Shown piece by piece: positions 14,248 to 22,970 of a DNA stretch of 64,000 bases. Position 1 is the stretch's first letter. Each line of letters begins with the position of its first letter. The notes under the pieces are model-generated. The model was not told the origin of the DNA. It worked only from the letters and a program-made list of their open reading frames with translations, and searched no databases. Source of the DNA: Actinomadura barringtoniae (GTDB lineage Bacteria; Actinomycetota; Actinomycetes; Streptosporangiales; Streptosporangiaceae). The stretch lies in contig NZ_JAGEOJ010000015.1 of NCBI RefSeq assembly GCF_017573505.1, positions 62,001 to 126,000 of the forward strand. Direction: 5' to 3'. The position numbers and the translations under genes are program-made.

Positions 14248-17166
14248 CTAGCGGGCCGACACCCGCTGCCACTCCGGCATGAGCTCCTCGACCAGCGCCT
14301 CGGTCTCGGGCTGGAGCTGGTCGAAGTACGGGTCGCGGCCCATCCGGCCGCGCAGCTCGTCCACGACCACCTTGACCTGGGCCTCGTCGCCGCCCGCGTG
14401 CGTGGCCCGCAGCAGGTCGCGCCACAGCCCCTCGTCCTCGGGCGCCAGCCGCAGCCCCGCACGCGCCGCGCCGATCGCGCCCCGCGCGTCGCCCTCCTCC
14501 AGGCGCAGCACGACCAGCCGGTGCGCGACGTCCACGACCCGCGCGGTCGCCTCGTACTCCAGGTCCTCGGAGGCCAGCCAGCCGTACCGTCCGCGCGGCC
14601 GGTCCGCCAGCGCGGGCCCGCGCACCAGGTCCAGGGCGTACGACATGTACGCGGTCTCCGATGCGGGCTCGGCGGCCGACCGCCACACCAGCCACCGGAA
14701 CACCGCCCAGTCGACCTTGACCTCCGAGCCGAGCCTGATCCGCCCGCGGTCGTCGTAGTAGAGGTTCGGGCGGCCCCGGACGTCGCGTCCGAGCCAGTCC
14801 GACACCCGCGCGATGCACGCGTCCCGTACGCCCGCCGCGACGCCGCGCGGCCAGATCGCGCCGCTCAGCACGGTCGGGTGCACGCCGCCCGGATGCGTCG
14901 CCAGATAGAGCAGCACCTCGGTGCACAGCGCGCGGCGGCTCTCGTCCATCGGCCCCGGCGCCTCGACCTCGATCGGGCCGAGCAGCCGGATGTCCACCGA
15001 CGACTGCCGGGGCGGCTCGGTCGCGCCCGCCGGCTGCTCCGCCATCGGAACGGACTCGAGCCGGTCGGCCGTACGGAAGAGCTCGAAGACCCCGCGGTAG
15101 TGCTCCTCGGGGATCAGCTGCGCGTCGACCTGGAAGCCGAGCACGCCCGCGTGCAGCCGCCCGCCCTCGTCCACGTCCCACGTCCAGGTGGCGCCCTGCA
15201 CCTCGCCCGGAACGAGGTAGCCCGCCGCCATCCGCGTGCCCGTACGGGCCAGCGCGACCAGCCGGTCCGCCTCCCGCTCGGTCGGCTGGTCGGCCATGAT
15301 CAGGTAGTGCGGCATCCAGGCCTCACCGAAGACACCGCGCGAGCGCCCCGTCAATACCGAGTCCACACCCGAGGCCGCCAGCGCCTGCCGTACTTCCTCA
15401 CTGCGCGCTTCCAGCTCGGGAAGCGCCTCGTCCAGCGACGACACGGTCCGCACCCGGTCCGGCGCGATGTCGCCCAGGCCCTCGCCCAGCTCCGCGCCGA
15501 AGCCCACCAGCGTGATGCGCATGTGGTCGGACCAGCGGTTGGTCGCCAGCTCCAAGGCCAGCGCCGCCAGCACCTCGCGCCGCGTCTGCTCGGGCCCCTG
15601 CAAGGCGATCAGCCCGTGCGCGGCCTCAAGGTCGACGAGAATGCGCCCGTTCTCATTGGTCCCGATCGAAACAAGCCCCGGATAAGGCGCGAGCACCTCA
15701 CCGAGCTCCGCGGCCCTCAGCCCGGGCAGCGCATCCCCGCGCAGCCGCCACACCTGGCCGTCGTCGTAGGCCTGCCACGGCTCGGGCGGGTTCCGGTCCG
15801 CCGGTGCGATCCACAGGTCCAGGCTCTCCTTGCCCAGGTGCACTCCGTACACCGTCGGCAGGGCACGCCCCTCGCCCATCGACCGCGACAGCTGCCGCAG
15901 CCCCAGGTCGAGCAGCTCGACCGCCGCCCCGTCGGCCCCCATCCGCAGGGCCCGCTCGGCCTGCGCCGCCTCGCCCCGCGGCCGTACGACCATCTGCCCG
16001 AACGTCCGATGCCACAACTGCGCCCGACGCCGCCGCCCCAGCGCGACCAGCAGCCCGGCGGCCAGCAGCGAAGCGCCCGCCAGCCCCTCCGGCCAGGTCA
16101 GCTCGAACGACGACTCCTGGCGCTGCCCCGGAACCGAGACCCCACCGGTCTCCTTGCCACCGTTCAACTCACCCGAAGGCGCCTTGGACCCGCTCCCCTG
16201 AGGAACCGGAACCGGCGCGGCAGTCGAGGGCGCCTCATGCTTGGGCGGAGCGGGCGCCTCATGCTGAGGCGGGGCGGCATGCTTGGGCGGCGTAGGAGCT
16301 TCCTGCTCGGGCGGGGCGGGCTTCTCAGGAGCGGGCTTGGCGTGATGCCCCGCATGCCCCGTACGGAAGTAGTTCTCCAGCTCCCCAGCAGGAATCACCT
16401 GGGAGTGCTTGGCGTCCGACGGCATCTCCAGGATCCACCCGGGCCGGATCAGACTGGCGATGCTCAACTTGCTGCCGTCCGGCTGCACGTGCCCCTTGTT
16501 GAGGTTGTAGATCTCCTTGTACCTACGCCCCTCCCCCAGGCACTTGTCGGCGATCTCCCACAGGCTCTCGTGGTGCCGCCCCTCCGGAGGCTGAACGCGG
16601 TAGATCTTCGTCGTCTCGGCCTTCTGAACGGGCTGCGCCGCCGGTTCACTGATCTTCTCGACCGCCGCCACCGGCACCGGCCGGATCTCCTGCGCCTGTG
16701 TCTGCGCCGGCCGCTGATGCAGCTCCCGCCCGCTGAACGCCGGCATCACCGCAGTGGTCGCCGTGAAAATCAACAACGCCGCCACAACGAGCCGATGCAC
16801 CAGCGACTGCGTCCCGCCCGCAAGCGGCACCCGCGCCGGAACCCCCACCCCGCGGATCCCCGCGTACAGCTCCACAAGCACACACAGGGCGAGCTGCAAC
16901 CAGGCCAGCCACACAAAGAAGACCAGCACCCCGATGAGAGCACTCGGCCCGACCTTCTCGGTCAGCTCGCTCGCCGCGGGCACATGATCCGGCACCGGCG
17001 ACCCGAAGACCGTCAGCAGCACCACCGGCACCCCGACGACCAGCGCCAGCAGGGCCGCGATCGCCCCAAGCCCGCTGATGACATCCCCGAAGCTGCGATG
17101 CCCTCGTACCCGCACCGGAGGCTTCGGACCCCGCCCGGTACCCGTACCAGGATCTCTCGTCAGCAT
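14248..17166 (-). CDS. Membrane protein with LysM and BTAD domains, pilus-locus associated
   Basis: A 972-residue multidomain protein. Membrane helices are predicted near residues 30-53, 76-101 and 126-145. A LysM-like peptidoglycan-binding domain follows (about 188-248, with SLWEIADKCLG and IYNLNKG), then a proline/His-rich spacer with PPKHEAP-type repeats (270-325) and a further helix near 362-377. The C-terminal 250 residues form a bacterial transcriptional activation (BTAD) domain as in SARP regulators, but no DNA-binding domain is evident. Proteins of this build sit beside tad pilus genes in many actinomycetes; their role is unclear, perhaps scaffold or wall anchor. The start at 17166 has AGGGG at proper spacing; the reading frame stays open upstream to 17379 but that part looks non-coding. 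Confidence 0.8.
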   Translation of the reverse strand: MLTRDPGTGTGRGPKPPVRVRGHRSFGDVISGLGAIAALLALVVGVPVVLLTVFGSPVPDHVPAASELTEKVGPSALIGVLVFFVWLAWLQLALCVLVELYAGIRGVGVPARVPLAGGTQSLVHRLVVAALLIFTATTAVMPAFSGRELHQRPAQTQAQEIRPVPVAAVEKISEPAAQPVQKAETTKIYRVQPPEGRHHESLWEIADKCLGEGRRYKEIYNLNKGHVQPDGSKLSIASLIRPGWILEMPSDAKHSQVIPAGELENYFRTGHAGHHAKPAPEKPAPPEQEAPTPPKHAAPPQHEAPAPPKHEAPSTAAPVPVPQGSGSKAPSGELNGGKETGGVSVPGQRQESSFELTWPEGLAGASLLAAGLLVALGRRRRAQLWHRTFGQMVVRPRGEAAQAERALRMGADGAAVELLDLGLRQLSRSMGEGRALPTVYGVHLGKESLDLWIAPADRNPPEPWQAYDDGQVWRLRGDALPGLRAAELGEVLAPYPGLVSIGTNENGRILVDLEAAHGLIALQGPEQTRREVLAALALELATNRWSDHMRITLVGFGAELGEGLGDIAPDRVRTVSSLDEALPELEARSEEVRQALAASGVDSVLTGRSRGVFGEAWMPHYLIMADQPTEREADRLVALARTGTRMAAGYLVPGEVQGATWTWDVDEGGRLHAGVLGFQVDAQLIPEEHYRGVFELFRTADRLESVPMAEQPAGATEPPRQSSVDIRLLGPIEVEAPGPMDESRRALCTEVLLYLATHPGGVHPTVLSGAIWPRGVAAGVRDACIARVSDWLGRDVRGRPNLYYDDRGRIRLGSEVKVDWAVFRWLVWRSAAEPASETAYMSYALDLVRGPALADRPRGRYGWLASEDLEYEATARVVDVAHRLVVLRLEEGDARGAIGAARAGLRLAPEDEGLWRDLLRATHAGGDEAQVKVVVDELRGRMGRDPYFDQLQPETEALVEELMPEWQRVSAR

Positions 17167-17396
17167 CGCGCCCCTAGTGACCTCGCACAGACGTCGCCTT
17201 AGCCATCGTAGGCACGCATGACCTGCGCGCAATGCCCTGGCGATAACTATCTCGCGCCTCCGTTGCCACCAACTGTGCCCCACAAGCCCCTGCCTTGACA
17301 CTCGTTCTCCACACCTGGAAACCTCCCAGTCGAGTTTCGCCGCAAGGACACCCCGCATCGCAGGCATCCCCTCCGACACAAGGACCGTGAAGCCCG

Positions 17397-18242
17397 ATGA
17401 CCGTCCACAAAGCCGCGCTGACCGCGCTCCTCTTGGCGACCACCCCGCTCATGACGGCGACCCCTGCCCACGCCGCCACTGCTTCACCAGAAAGGGCGGG
17501 GTGCTGTGAGGCACTCGCGATGTGGCTTGGTGCCGTGCATCAGACCGTCGTGCTTCCGGGCAGAGGGCATCTCAAGAGGACTGTGCCTCCCGGTTGGGTG
17601 ACCACCGACAAGGACCCGCACTATTTCCTGCCCAAGAACGCGAAACTGCCGCTGATGACGACGTTCGCAGCGCTCGACATCAGCAAGCCCAGCCGGGCGC
17701 GCTACCGCTGGAACCAGCGCTGTATGAGCCCGGTCACCAACCCCAAGAGCTCGGCGTGGACGTGGACCAAGGTTCCGGGCCACGCGCCGAGCCCCACTTG
17801 GTATCCGGTGAAGAACGTGTACGGAAGCGTGAACATCGGCTCTTGCCCGAACGGCCTGGTCTGGGTCGAGCACGATCAGGGCGACCATCGGTATGCGCAC
17901 GGAACGGGTTTCTCCTTTAGTCCCGGACGCTTTCACCCCACGCCCAAGAACGTGAAGGTGTGGCGGTGGGTGACCGCGGCGCAGGCGAAGACCGTCCGCC
18001 GCACCGGGAAGTACCCCGTCGCCAAGGGCACCCTCATCGGCCAGTACTTCTTCACGAACCGCGCGTACGCGGGCAAGGTGGCCGGGCAGTTCCGCGGCTA
18101 CCGGCTCGTCCAGGGCACGCTCTCGGGGTCCGACCTCCTCTTCTACTTCACGGAGAACAAGCGTGCGGACACCGGCATCATGGGCGCCTTCTTCGACAAG
18201 TCCCTCAAGCAGCCGAAGAAGACGTTCAAGGTGGTGAAGTAG
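17397..18242 (+). CDS. Secreted protein of unknown function
   Basis: I do not recognise this 281-residue protein. The first 27 residues form a Sec signal peptide ending in ATPAHA-A, so it is exported. The mature part has four Cys (adjacent CC near 36, one in NQRCMSP, one in GSCPNG) that could form two disulfides, many aromatic residues, and segments such as WVEHDQGDHRYAHGTGFSF. It has no transmembrane helix or known catalytic motif. AAGGA precedes the ATG. It is encoded opposite the pilus genes, sitting between the LysM-BTAD gene (divergent) and the TadG-like gene (convergent), so it is an insertion into the locus or a co-selected surface factor. Confidence 0.75.
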   Translation: MTVHKAALTALLLATTPLMTATPAHAATASPERAGCCEALAMWLGAVHQTVVLPGRGHLKRTVPPGWVTTDKDPHYFLPKNAKLPLMTTFAALDISKPSRARYRWNQRCMSPVTNPKSSAWTWTKVPGHAPSPTWYPVKNVYGSVNIGSCPNGLVWVEHDQGDHRYAHGTGFSFSPGRFHPTPKNVKVWRWVTAAQAKTVRRTGKYPVAKGTLIGQYFFTNRAYAGKVAGQFRGYRLVQGTLSGSDLLFYFTENKRADTGIMGAFFDKSLKQPKKTFKVVK

Positions 18243-18256
18243 CGCCTGCCGGGCAA

Positions 18257-18682
18257 CTACTGCTGGCCGTCGGCGGTGATGGGGTGGGCTGAGGCGGACG
18301 AACGCAGCGTGAACGAGCCGAATCCCGGGATCACGCCGAGGATCTGCGGCTTCACGGTGAGAGTGACGTCGCAGTCCACCTCCTCGGCGGTGGCCTGGCA
18401 GCCGCGCTGGGTGAGGTCGTCCCCATAGTTGTCGAGGAGGTCTTCCCCGGCTTGAACGGCCCTGCCCGGGTCGATCACGGGCTTGCCGGTCGCGCGCAGT
18501 TGCGCCTCGTCGATCTGGTTGGCGCCGGCCCGGGCGCCCTGTTCGGCCATGTCGGCGGCGCGCTGGCGCGCGTGGATCGCCAGGCCGCCGTCGACGAGCA
18601 GGCCCGCGAGCAGGAAGACCACGGGGGTGAAGAGGACGACGTACATCGAGATCGTCCCGCGGTCGTCCCTGCGGAGCCTCAT
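18257..18682 (-). CDS. TadG-like pilus assembly protein
   Basis: A 141-residue pseudopilin-like protein with a short basic N terminus (MRLRRDDRGTISMYVVLFTP), one hydrophobic helix and an extracytoplasmic domain. TadE/TadG proteins are minor components needed to assemble Flp pili. The site DRG-TISMY lines up with the prepilin peptidase sites of the three genes upstream but has Tyr where they have Glu at +5, which is common in TadG. The ATG overlaps the previous stop (ATGA), which rules out the longer open frame upstream. It is the last gene of the tad operon. Confidence 0.82.
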   Translation of the reverse strand: MRLRRDDRGTISMYVVLFTPVVFLLAGLLVDGGLAIHARQRAADMAEQGARAGANQIDEAQLRATGKPVIDPGRAVQAGEDLLDNYGDDLTQRGCQATAEEVDCDVTLTVKPQILGVIPGFGSFTLRSSASAHPITADGQQ

Positions 18683-19110
18683 CCCGCGTCCCCGCCCCGG
18701 TAGGTGTAGGTGTCGATGGGAGCCAGCGCTCTGCCCTTGAGCGTCTTGGTGCCGGGCAGGCCGATGAACGTGAGGTCGCCCAGGTCGACATCGCAGGTGA
18801 CCGTGACGGCGACCTTGCCGCCCGGTCCCCAGTCGCTGGTGTCGGTGTTCACCTGGGGCCCGCCCGAACACCAGGTGTGGCTGCCGAAGCTGCTGGTCGC
18901 GGCGCTCTGCGCCAGGTCCACCGCGCCGCCCTCGCTTCGAGCCACGGAGGCGGCACGTACGGCGTCACGGGCCGCGCCGTCGATCTGGCTCTGGGCGTCG
19001 ACCATGCGCCCGGCTCCGGCGAGGAACAGCAGGAACGCCACGCACAGGGGAGTGACCAGGACCAGCTCCAGTGACATCGAGCCACGGTCGTCCTGCAGCC
19101 TCGGTTTCAC
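18679..19110 (-). CDS. TadE-like pseudopilin
   Basis: A 143-residue minor pilin. It begins VKPRLQDDRGSMSLELVLV: the Gly in DRG followed by a hydrophobic helix with Glu at +5 is a type IVb prepilin processing site. The extracytoplasmic part has two Cys (HTWCSGG and VTCDVDLG) that could pair. The GTG start at 19110 overlaps the stop of the gene before it in a GTGA, and the next gene overlaps by ATGA, so all TadE-like genes are translationally coupled. Confidence 0.83.
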   Translation of the reverse strand: MKPRLQDDRGSMSLELVLVTPLCVAFLLFLAGAGRMVDAQSQIDGAARDAVRAASVARSEGGAVDLAQSAATSSFGSHTWCSGGPQVNTDTSDWGPGGKVAVTVTCDVDLGDLTFIGLPGTKTLKGRALAPIDTYTYRGGDAG

Positions 19111-19523
19111 TGCGCCCCCTGGCAGGCCGTTCCCGTCCCTTCGTCCGGGCGGAAGCACTCGATCGGCCCCTCGGAACGCTGGGTCACGTGGAAGGTCATG
19201 AAGGGGATCACCCGGACGGCGGTGCCGGTCACCTCGATGCCGCGCTGGTCTCCGTTGTCGAGCGGCTTCACCTGCCGCCCTTCGAGGAGGTCGGACCCGA
19301 TCTTGTCGATGTCGCCGCTGGCCTTGTCCACCGCAGCGCCCTGCCAGTCGCCCTGGACCTGGGTGCGGGCGACGCGCGCGCCCGACTGTGCGGCCGCGAG
19401 GGCGACGTGCCGTGCGTGGTAGACCATCGCGAACTGGACCACGGCCAGGAGCACGAGGATGAGCACCGGGGTCAGGATGGCCAGTTCCATCGCGGAGGCG
19501 CCGCGATCACGGGTCTCGCTCAG
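19107..19523 (-). CDS. tadE: TadE family pilus assembly protein
   Basis: A 138-residue minor pilin with the processing site DRG-ASAMELAILTPVLILV, then a single membrane helix and a periplasmic-type domain. No ATG, GTG or TTG lies between the upstream stop and the processing site. The best start is a CTG at 19521-19523 that overlaps the pilin stop as CTGA, in line with every other junction of this operon. The only ATG downstream (19490) would remove the processing site. The gene itself is certain; the non-standard start is inferred. Confidence 0.8.
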   Translation of the reverse strand: MSETRDRGASAMELAILTPVLILVLLAVVQFAMVYHARHVALAAAQSGARVARTQVQGDWQGAAVDKASGDIDKIGSDLLEGRQVKPLDNGDQRGIEVTGTAVRVIPFMTFHVTQRSEGPIECFRPDEGTGTACQGAQ

Positions 19524-19732
19524 CCGGTGTTGATGCTGTTGGCCTTGTCCTTGATCTTCTTCAGAATGATCGCGCCGACGGCGATGGCGATCCCGGCGAG
19601 GATGGCCGTGATGATCGCCCATTCGATCGCGGACGCACCGCGACCGCGGTCGTCCTCGTTCCGCAGGCGGTCCAGCCGGACGCCGAGCACCGCCCTCAGA
19701 TAGGTGATGACCGGGTCGTTGAGCGGGTTCAT
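19520..19732 (-). CDS. flp: Flp-type (type IVb) major pilin
   Basis: A 70-residue prepilin. The leader is about 33 residues (MNPLNDPVITYLRAVLGVRL onward) and ends in RGRG, followed by ASAIEWAIITAILAGIAIAV, the hydrophobic helix that polymerises in the pilus, with Glu at +5. The mature pilin would be under 40 residues, ending KKIKDKANSINTG. Such short pilins form bundled adhesive fibres in tad systems. It is encoded between the TadC gene and the TadE genes. The prepilin peptidase that would cut it is not in this window. Confidence 0.88.
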   Translation of the reverse strand: MNPLNDPVITYLRAVLGVRLDRLRNEDDRGRGASAIEWAIITAILAGIAIAVGAIILKKIKDKANSINTG

Positions 19733-19768
19733 CCTGTCTCCATCTCGGGGGGTCGGGAGTCGTCGTGG

Positions 19769-20683
19769 TCATGAGACCATCACCCGGATCATTGCGGGAT
19801 AGGCCAGGAAGACCAGGAAGCCCGCGCAGAGGAAGAGCTGCGCGACCAGCATCGATTGGGAGCGTTCTCCGGCCTTGCCCTCAAGCTCCGAGAGCTCTCT
19901 GCTGCGCATCGAGGCGGCTCGGGCCGACAACGACTTGCGCACCTGGGCGCCGTCGTCGGCGACCAGTGCCAGGGCGCCGGACAGGTCGCGCAGCTCGCCG
20001 ATGTCCAGGTCGTCGCCCAGCCCGCCCAGCGCCTGCCACGGGGTCTGCCCGGTGATGCGCGCGTTGGCGAGCGCGTCGCGGATCCGGAGCATCGCCCAGC
20101 CCTCACCGATGTTCGCGGCGGTCATCAGGGCCTCGGGAACGCCCCGGCCGCCGGCGAGGTTCATCGACACCAGGTCGAGGAACGCCCCGACCACGTGCCT
20201 GAAGTCCTGGCGCCGCGCCGCGGCCTCCTGGCGGAGCTGCATGTCGGGGAAGAAAAAGAAGAGGGCGGCGAAGATCAGGCAGATCCACGCGGGGACCTGG
20301 AGCGAGTCGCCGACGCCGAGCAGCGCGAAGTAGGCGACCACGATCGGGATGCAGATCACCGCCGCGGCGGGCAGCAGGAACTTGGTGGCGAGGAACGCCT
20401 CAAGGGAACGATCGGTGATCGCGAGATCGGCGCGGATCGACCGCAGCTGCCATCCGCGGGTCTCGCAGAACTTCACGAGCTCACGGCCGACCTTGGCGCG
20501 GATCCCCCCGACCCGTTCGAGCGCGGGCGAGGTCCTGCGGTTGCGCGCGTCCTCGTCGCGGCGCCGTGCGGCGTCGAAGCTCGCCAGCCTGGCGGCCAGG
20601 CCGGGCCTGGGCGGGAACACGGCTCGGGCGAGTGCGTAGAGGCCGAGGCCGACGAGCGCGCCGGCCAGCATCGCGCCGGTCAT
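19769..20683 (-). CDS. tadC: Pilus assembly inner-membrane protein TadC
   Basis: A 304-residue GspF-type platform protein. It has an N-terminal helix (MTGAMLAGALVGLGLYALAR), two central helices (about 118-165), the cytoplasmic GspF domain with VGAFLDLVSMNLAGGRGVPEAL, and a C-terminal helix. Together with TadB it forms the membrane platform on which the TadA motor drives pilin extrusion. The ATG at 20683 overlaps the tadB stop (ATGA). The longer open frame upstream is a shadow of tadB. Confidence 0.9.
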   Translation of the reverse strand: MTGAMLAGALVGLGLYALARAVFPPRPGLAARLASFDAARRRDEDARNRRTSPALERVGGIRAKVGRELVKFCETRGWQLRSIRADLAITDRSLEAFLATKFLLPAAAVICIPIVVAYFALLGVGDSLQVPAWICLIFAALFFFFPDMQLRQEAAARRQDFRHVVGAFLDLVSMNLAGGRGVPEALMTAANIGEGWAMLRIRDALANARITGQTPWQALGGLGDDLDIGELRDLSGALALVADDGAQVRKSLSARAASMRSRELSELEGKAGERSQSMLVAQLFLCAGFLVFLAYPAMIRVMVS

Positions 20684-21672
20684 GGCGTACCACCGCCTCC
20701 CGCGTCCATGGTGTGGCGGCCGCGCAGCGTCGAGGGACCTGTCTTGGAATTCTTGGAGCCCTTGCCGTCCTCCTGCCATCCGGCGACCGTCCGCGGCACC
20801 TCGCCGGGAACGCCCGGTCCCCTGGAGCCGCTCAGGAAGCGGTCCGGGAGCTCATGGCGGGAGAGCCTCTTCAGCCACATGAACCCGGCCGCGAACAGCG
20901 CGATCACCAGGCAGAGGACGAGCTGGCCGAGGACGTCGTCGTACGGCTCGACGTACGAGTGGTTGAAGATGGCGAGCAGCAGCGCCGTACCCACCGAGAC
21001 GCCGATCACGATGCGCACGCTCCGTCGCGTCGCGCGGCGGTCGGCCTCGACACGGCGGCGCATGTCCAGTTCGGCGCGGGCGGAGGTGGACAGCGCGCCG
21101 AGCATGTCGCGCAAACCGGGGCCGCGCAGCTTCGCGTTGAGCATCAGGGCGGCGACCACCAGGTCGGCGGACGGGTCGTCGAGGTCGTCGGCGAACCGAC
21201 GCAGCGCCTCGGGCAACGGCACGCGCGTGTGCATGCGGTCGATGAGCGTCCGCAGCGGCTGCTGGAGGGCCGGGGCGGCCGCCCGCATCGACGCGGGGAT
21301 GGCCTGCTCCAGGCCGACCGCACCGGCGATGGTGTCGCGCAGGGACTCCGTCCACGCCGCGAGCGCCTCGAGCCGGGCCATGGCCTTGCGTTCTTCGGCG
21401 GCGCCGCCCGCGAGCCCGTTCCAGACCAGGACGAGGACACCGGTGCCGATCGCGGCTACGACCCATTGGGTGACCACCAGGACGAGCAGGCCGACTATCA
21501 CGGCTACGGCCGTACGGGTGGAGAGGGTTTTGATGATGTCTTCGCGGCTGCGGCCTCGGGTGGGGCCGGGGCGGACGGGCATGCCTCGCAGGGCCATGAC
21601 CAGGAGGAGGATGCCGCCGCCTACGGCGGCGCCGGTGAGGATGGCGAGGAGGACGTCGGGGGCGTAGCTCAC
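20680..21672 (-). CDS. tadB: Pilus assembly inner-membrane protein TadB
   Basis: A 330-residue GspF-family platform protein, the partner of TadC. Hydrophobic segments lie near residues 7-30, 54-85, 222-240 and 248-270, flanking the GspF domain with ESLRDTIAGAVGLEQAIPAS and PLPEALRRFADDLDDPSADL. The C-terminal 45 residues are hydrophilic and rich in Gly and Ser. The GTG start overlaps the tadA stop (GTGA). Confidence 0.9.
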   Translation of the reverse strand: MSYAPDVLLAILTGAAVGGGILLLVMALRGMPVRPGPTRGRSREDIIKTLSTRTAVAVIVGLLVLVVTQWVVAAIGTGVLVLVWNGLAGGAAEERKAMARLEALAAWTESLRDTIAGAVGLEQAIPASMRAAAPALQQPLRTLIDRMHTRVPLPEALRRFADDLDDPSADLVVAALMLNAKLRGPGLRDMLGALSTSARAELDMRRRVEADRRATRRSVRIVIGVSVGTALLLAIFNHSYVEPYDDVLGQLVLCLVIALFAAGFMWLKRLSRHELPDRFLSGSRGPGVPGEVPRTVAGWQEDGKGSKNSKTGPSTLRGRHTMDAGGGGTP

Positions 21673-22970
21673 CAGACGCCTCCCAGGGAGGTGTCGTAGC
21701 CGAACTCGGCGAGTTCGTCGGCGCAGGCGATGGGGGCGCTGGGAATGGCGTAGCCGTCCGGCCCCAGGGCGAAGACCTCGGAGGACAGGACGCGGCCGTC
21801 GCTGCCGTTGACCTCGCGGACGCTGGCGACGTAGCGGCGGAGGCGGCCGCCGGAGGCGTAGTCGTTGCGCTTCTCGATGAAGACGACGAAGTCGATGGCG
21901 CCGGCGATGAGCATGTGGGTGGCCTCGACGGGGAGGCGTTCCTCGGACTGGATCGCGTAGGTGGCGATGCGGTTGAAGACCTCGGCCGAGGAGTTGGCGT
22001 GGATGGTCGAGAGGGAGCCGTCGTTGCCCTGGGTCATCGCGTTCAGCATGGTGACGATCTCGTCGCCGAGGACCTCGCCGACGATGACGCGGGAGGGGTT
22101 CATGCGCAGGGAGCGGCGGACGAGCTCGGCCATGGTGATCGCGCCCTGGCCCTCGGAGTTGGGGAGGCGCTGCTCGAACGCGACGCAGTTGGGATGCAGT
22201 TCGGGGAACGCGTCAAGGCCGAGTTCGAGGGCACGTTCCACGGTGATGAGGCGTTCGTGGGTCTGGATCTCGTTGGCGACGGCGCGGAGGAGCGTGGTCT
22301 TTCCGGCGTTGGTGGCGCCGGCGATCATGATGTTCTTGCGGGCCAGGACGGCGGCCTTGAAGAAGGTGCCCAGCTCGGGGGTGAAGGTTCCGTTGCCGAC
22401 CAGGTCGGTGAGGAAGACCTTGCCGAGGCGGGCGCGGCGGATCGACAGGGCGGGGCGGACGGTGACGTCCATGACCGCCGAGAGGCGCGAGCCGTCGGGC
22501 AGGCGCAGGTCGAGCTGGGGGTTGGCGGTGTCGAACGGGCGGGACGACAGGCCGCTGTAGGCGGCGAGGATCTGGATGAGCTCGACCAGTTCCTCGTCGG
22601 ACTCGGCGACGGGCTCGCCCATGACCTCGCGGCCGTCGGCGTAGCCGATGAAGACGCGGTCGCAGCCGTTGACGTCGATGTTCTCGATCTCGGGGTCTTC
22701 GAGGAGGGGCTGGAGGCGGCCGACGCCGAAGAGCGCGGCGTGGACGCCGGCGGCGAGGGCCTCTTCCTCCTCGGCGTTCGGCGGGCGGCGGCCCGCGGTG
22801 AGCTCGACGCGGGCGAACTCCTCCAGGACCTGGCCGATCAGCGCGCGGGCGAACTGCCGTTCGTCCTCCCCCGACATCGGGGGGAGGCCGCTCGCGCCGT
22901 CCAGGCGGCGCTGCTGGGCGAGGCGGTCGCCGACCTCCTGCCGGAGGCGCTTGACGAGGCCGTGGTCCAC
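21669..22970 (-). CDS. tadA: Pilus assembly ATPase TadA (CpaF family)
   Basis: The 433-residue hexameric secretion ATPase that powers the Flp pilus. Walker A is GATNAGKTT at about 218-226. The Asp-box Glu residues (TVERALELGL) and Walker B region (RMNPSRVIVGEVLGDE) follow, then the His box QGNDGSLSTIHANS. The N-terminal domain contains DPEIENIDVNGCDRVF, typical of CpaF. The GTG start directly abuts the stop of the TadZ-like gene with no gap. The protein should be cytoplasmic, docked on TadB/TadC. Confidence 0.95.
   Translation of the reverse strand: MDHGLVKRLRQEVGDRLAQQRRLDGASGLPPMSGEDERQFARALIGQVLEEFARVELTAGRRPPNAEEEEALAAGVHAALFGVGRLQPLLEDPEIENIDVNGCDRVFIGYADGREVMGEPVAESDEELVELIQILAAYSGLSSRPFDTANPQLDLRLPDGSRLSAVMDVTVRPALSIRRARLGKVFLTDLVGNGTFTPELGTFFKAAVLARKNIMIAGATNAGKTTLLRAVANEIQTHERLITVERALELGLDAFPELHPNCVAFEQRLPNSEGQGAITMAELVRRSLRMNPSRVIVGEVLGDEIVTMLNAMTQGNDGSLSTIHANSSAEVFNRIATYAIQSEERLPVEATHMLIAGAIDFVVFIEKRNDYASGGRLRRYVASVREVNGSDGRVLSSEVFALGPDGYAIPSAPIACADELAEFGYDTSLGGVW

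Noticed and set aside
17167..17379. Upstream extension of the LysM-BTAD gene by 71 codons
   Set aside because: Sequence lacks a ribosome site and looks unrelated to the family; a good site lies before the ATG at 17166.
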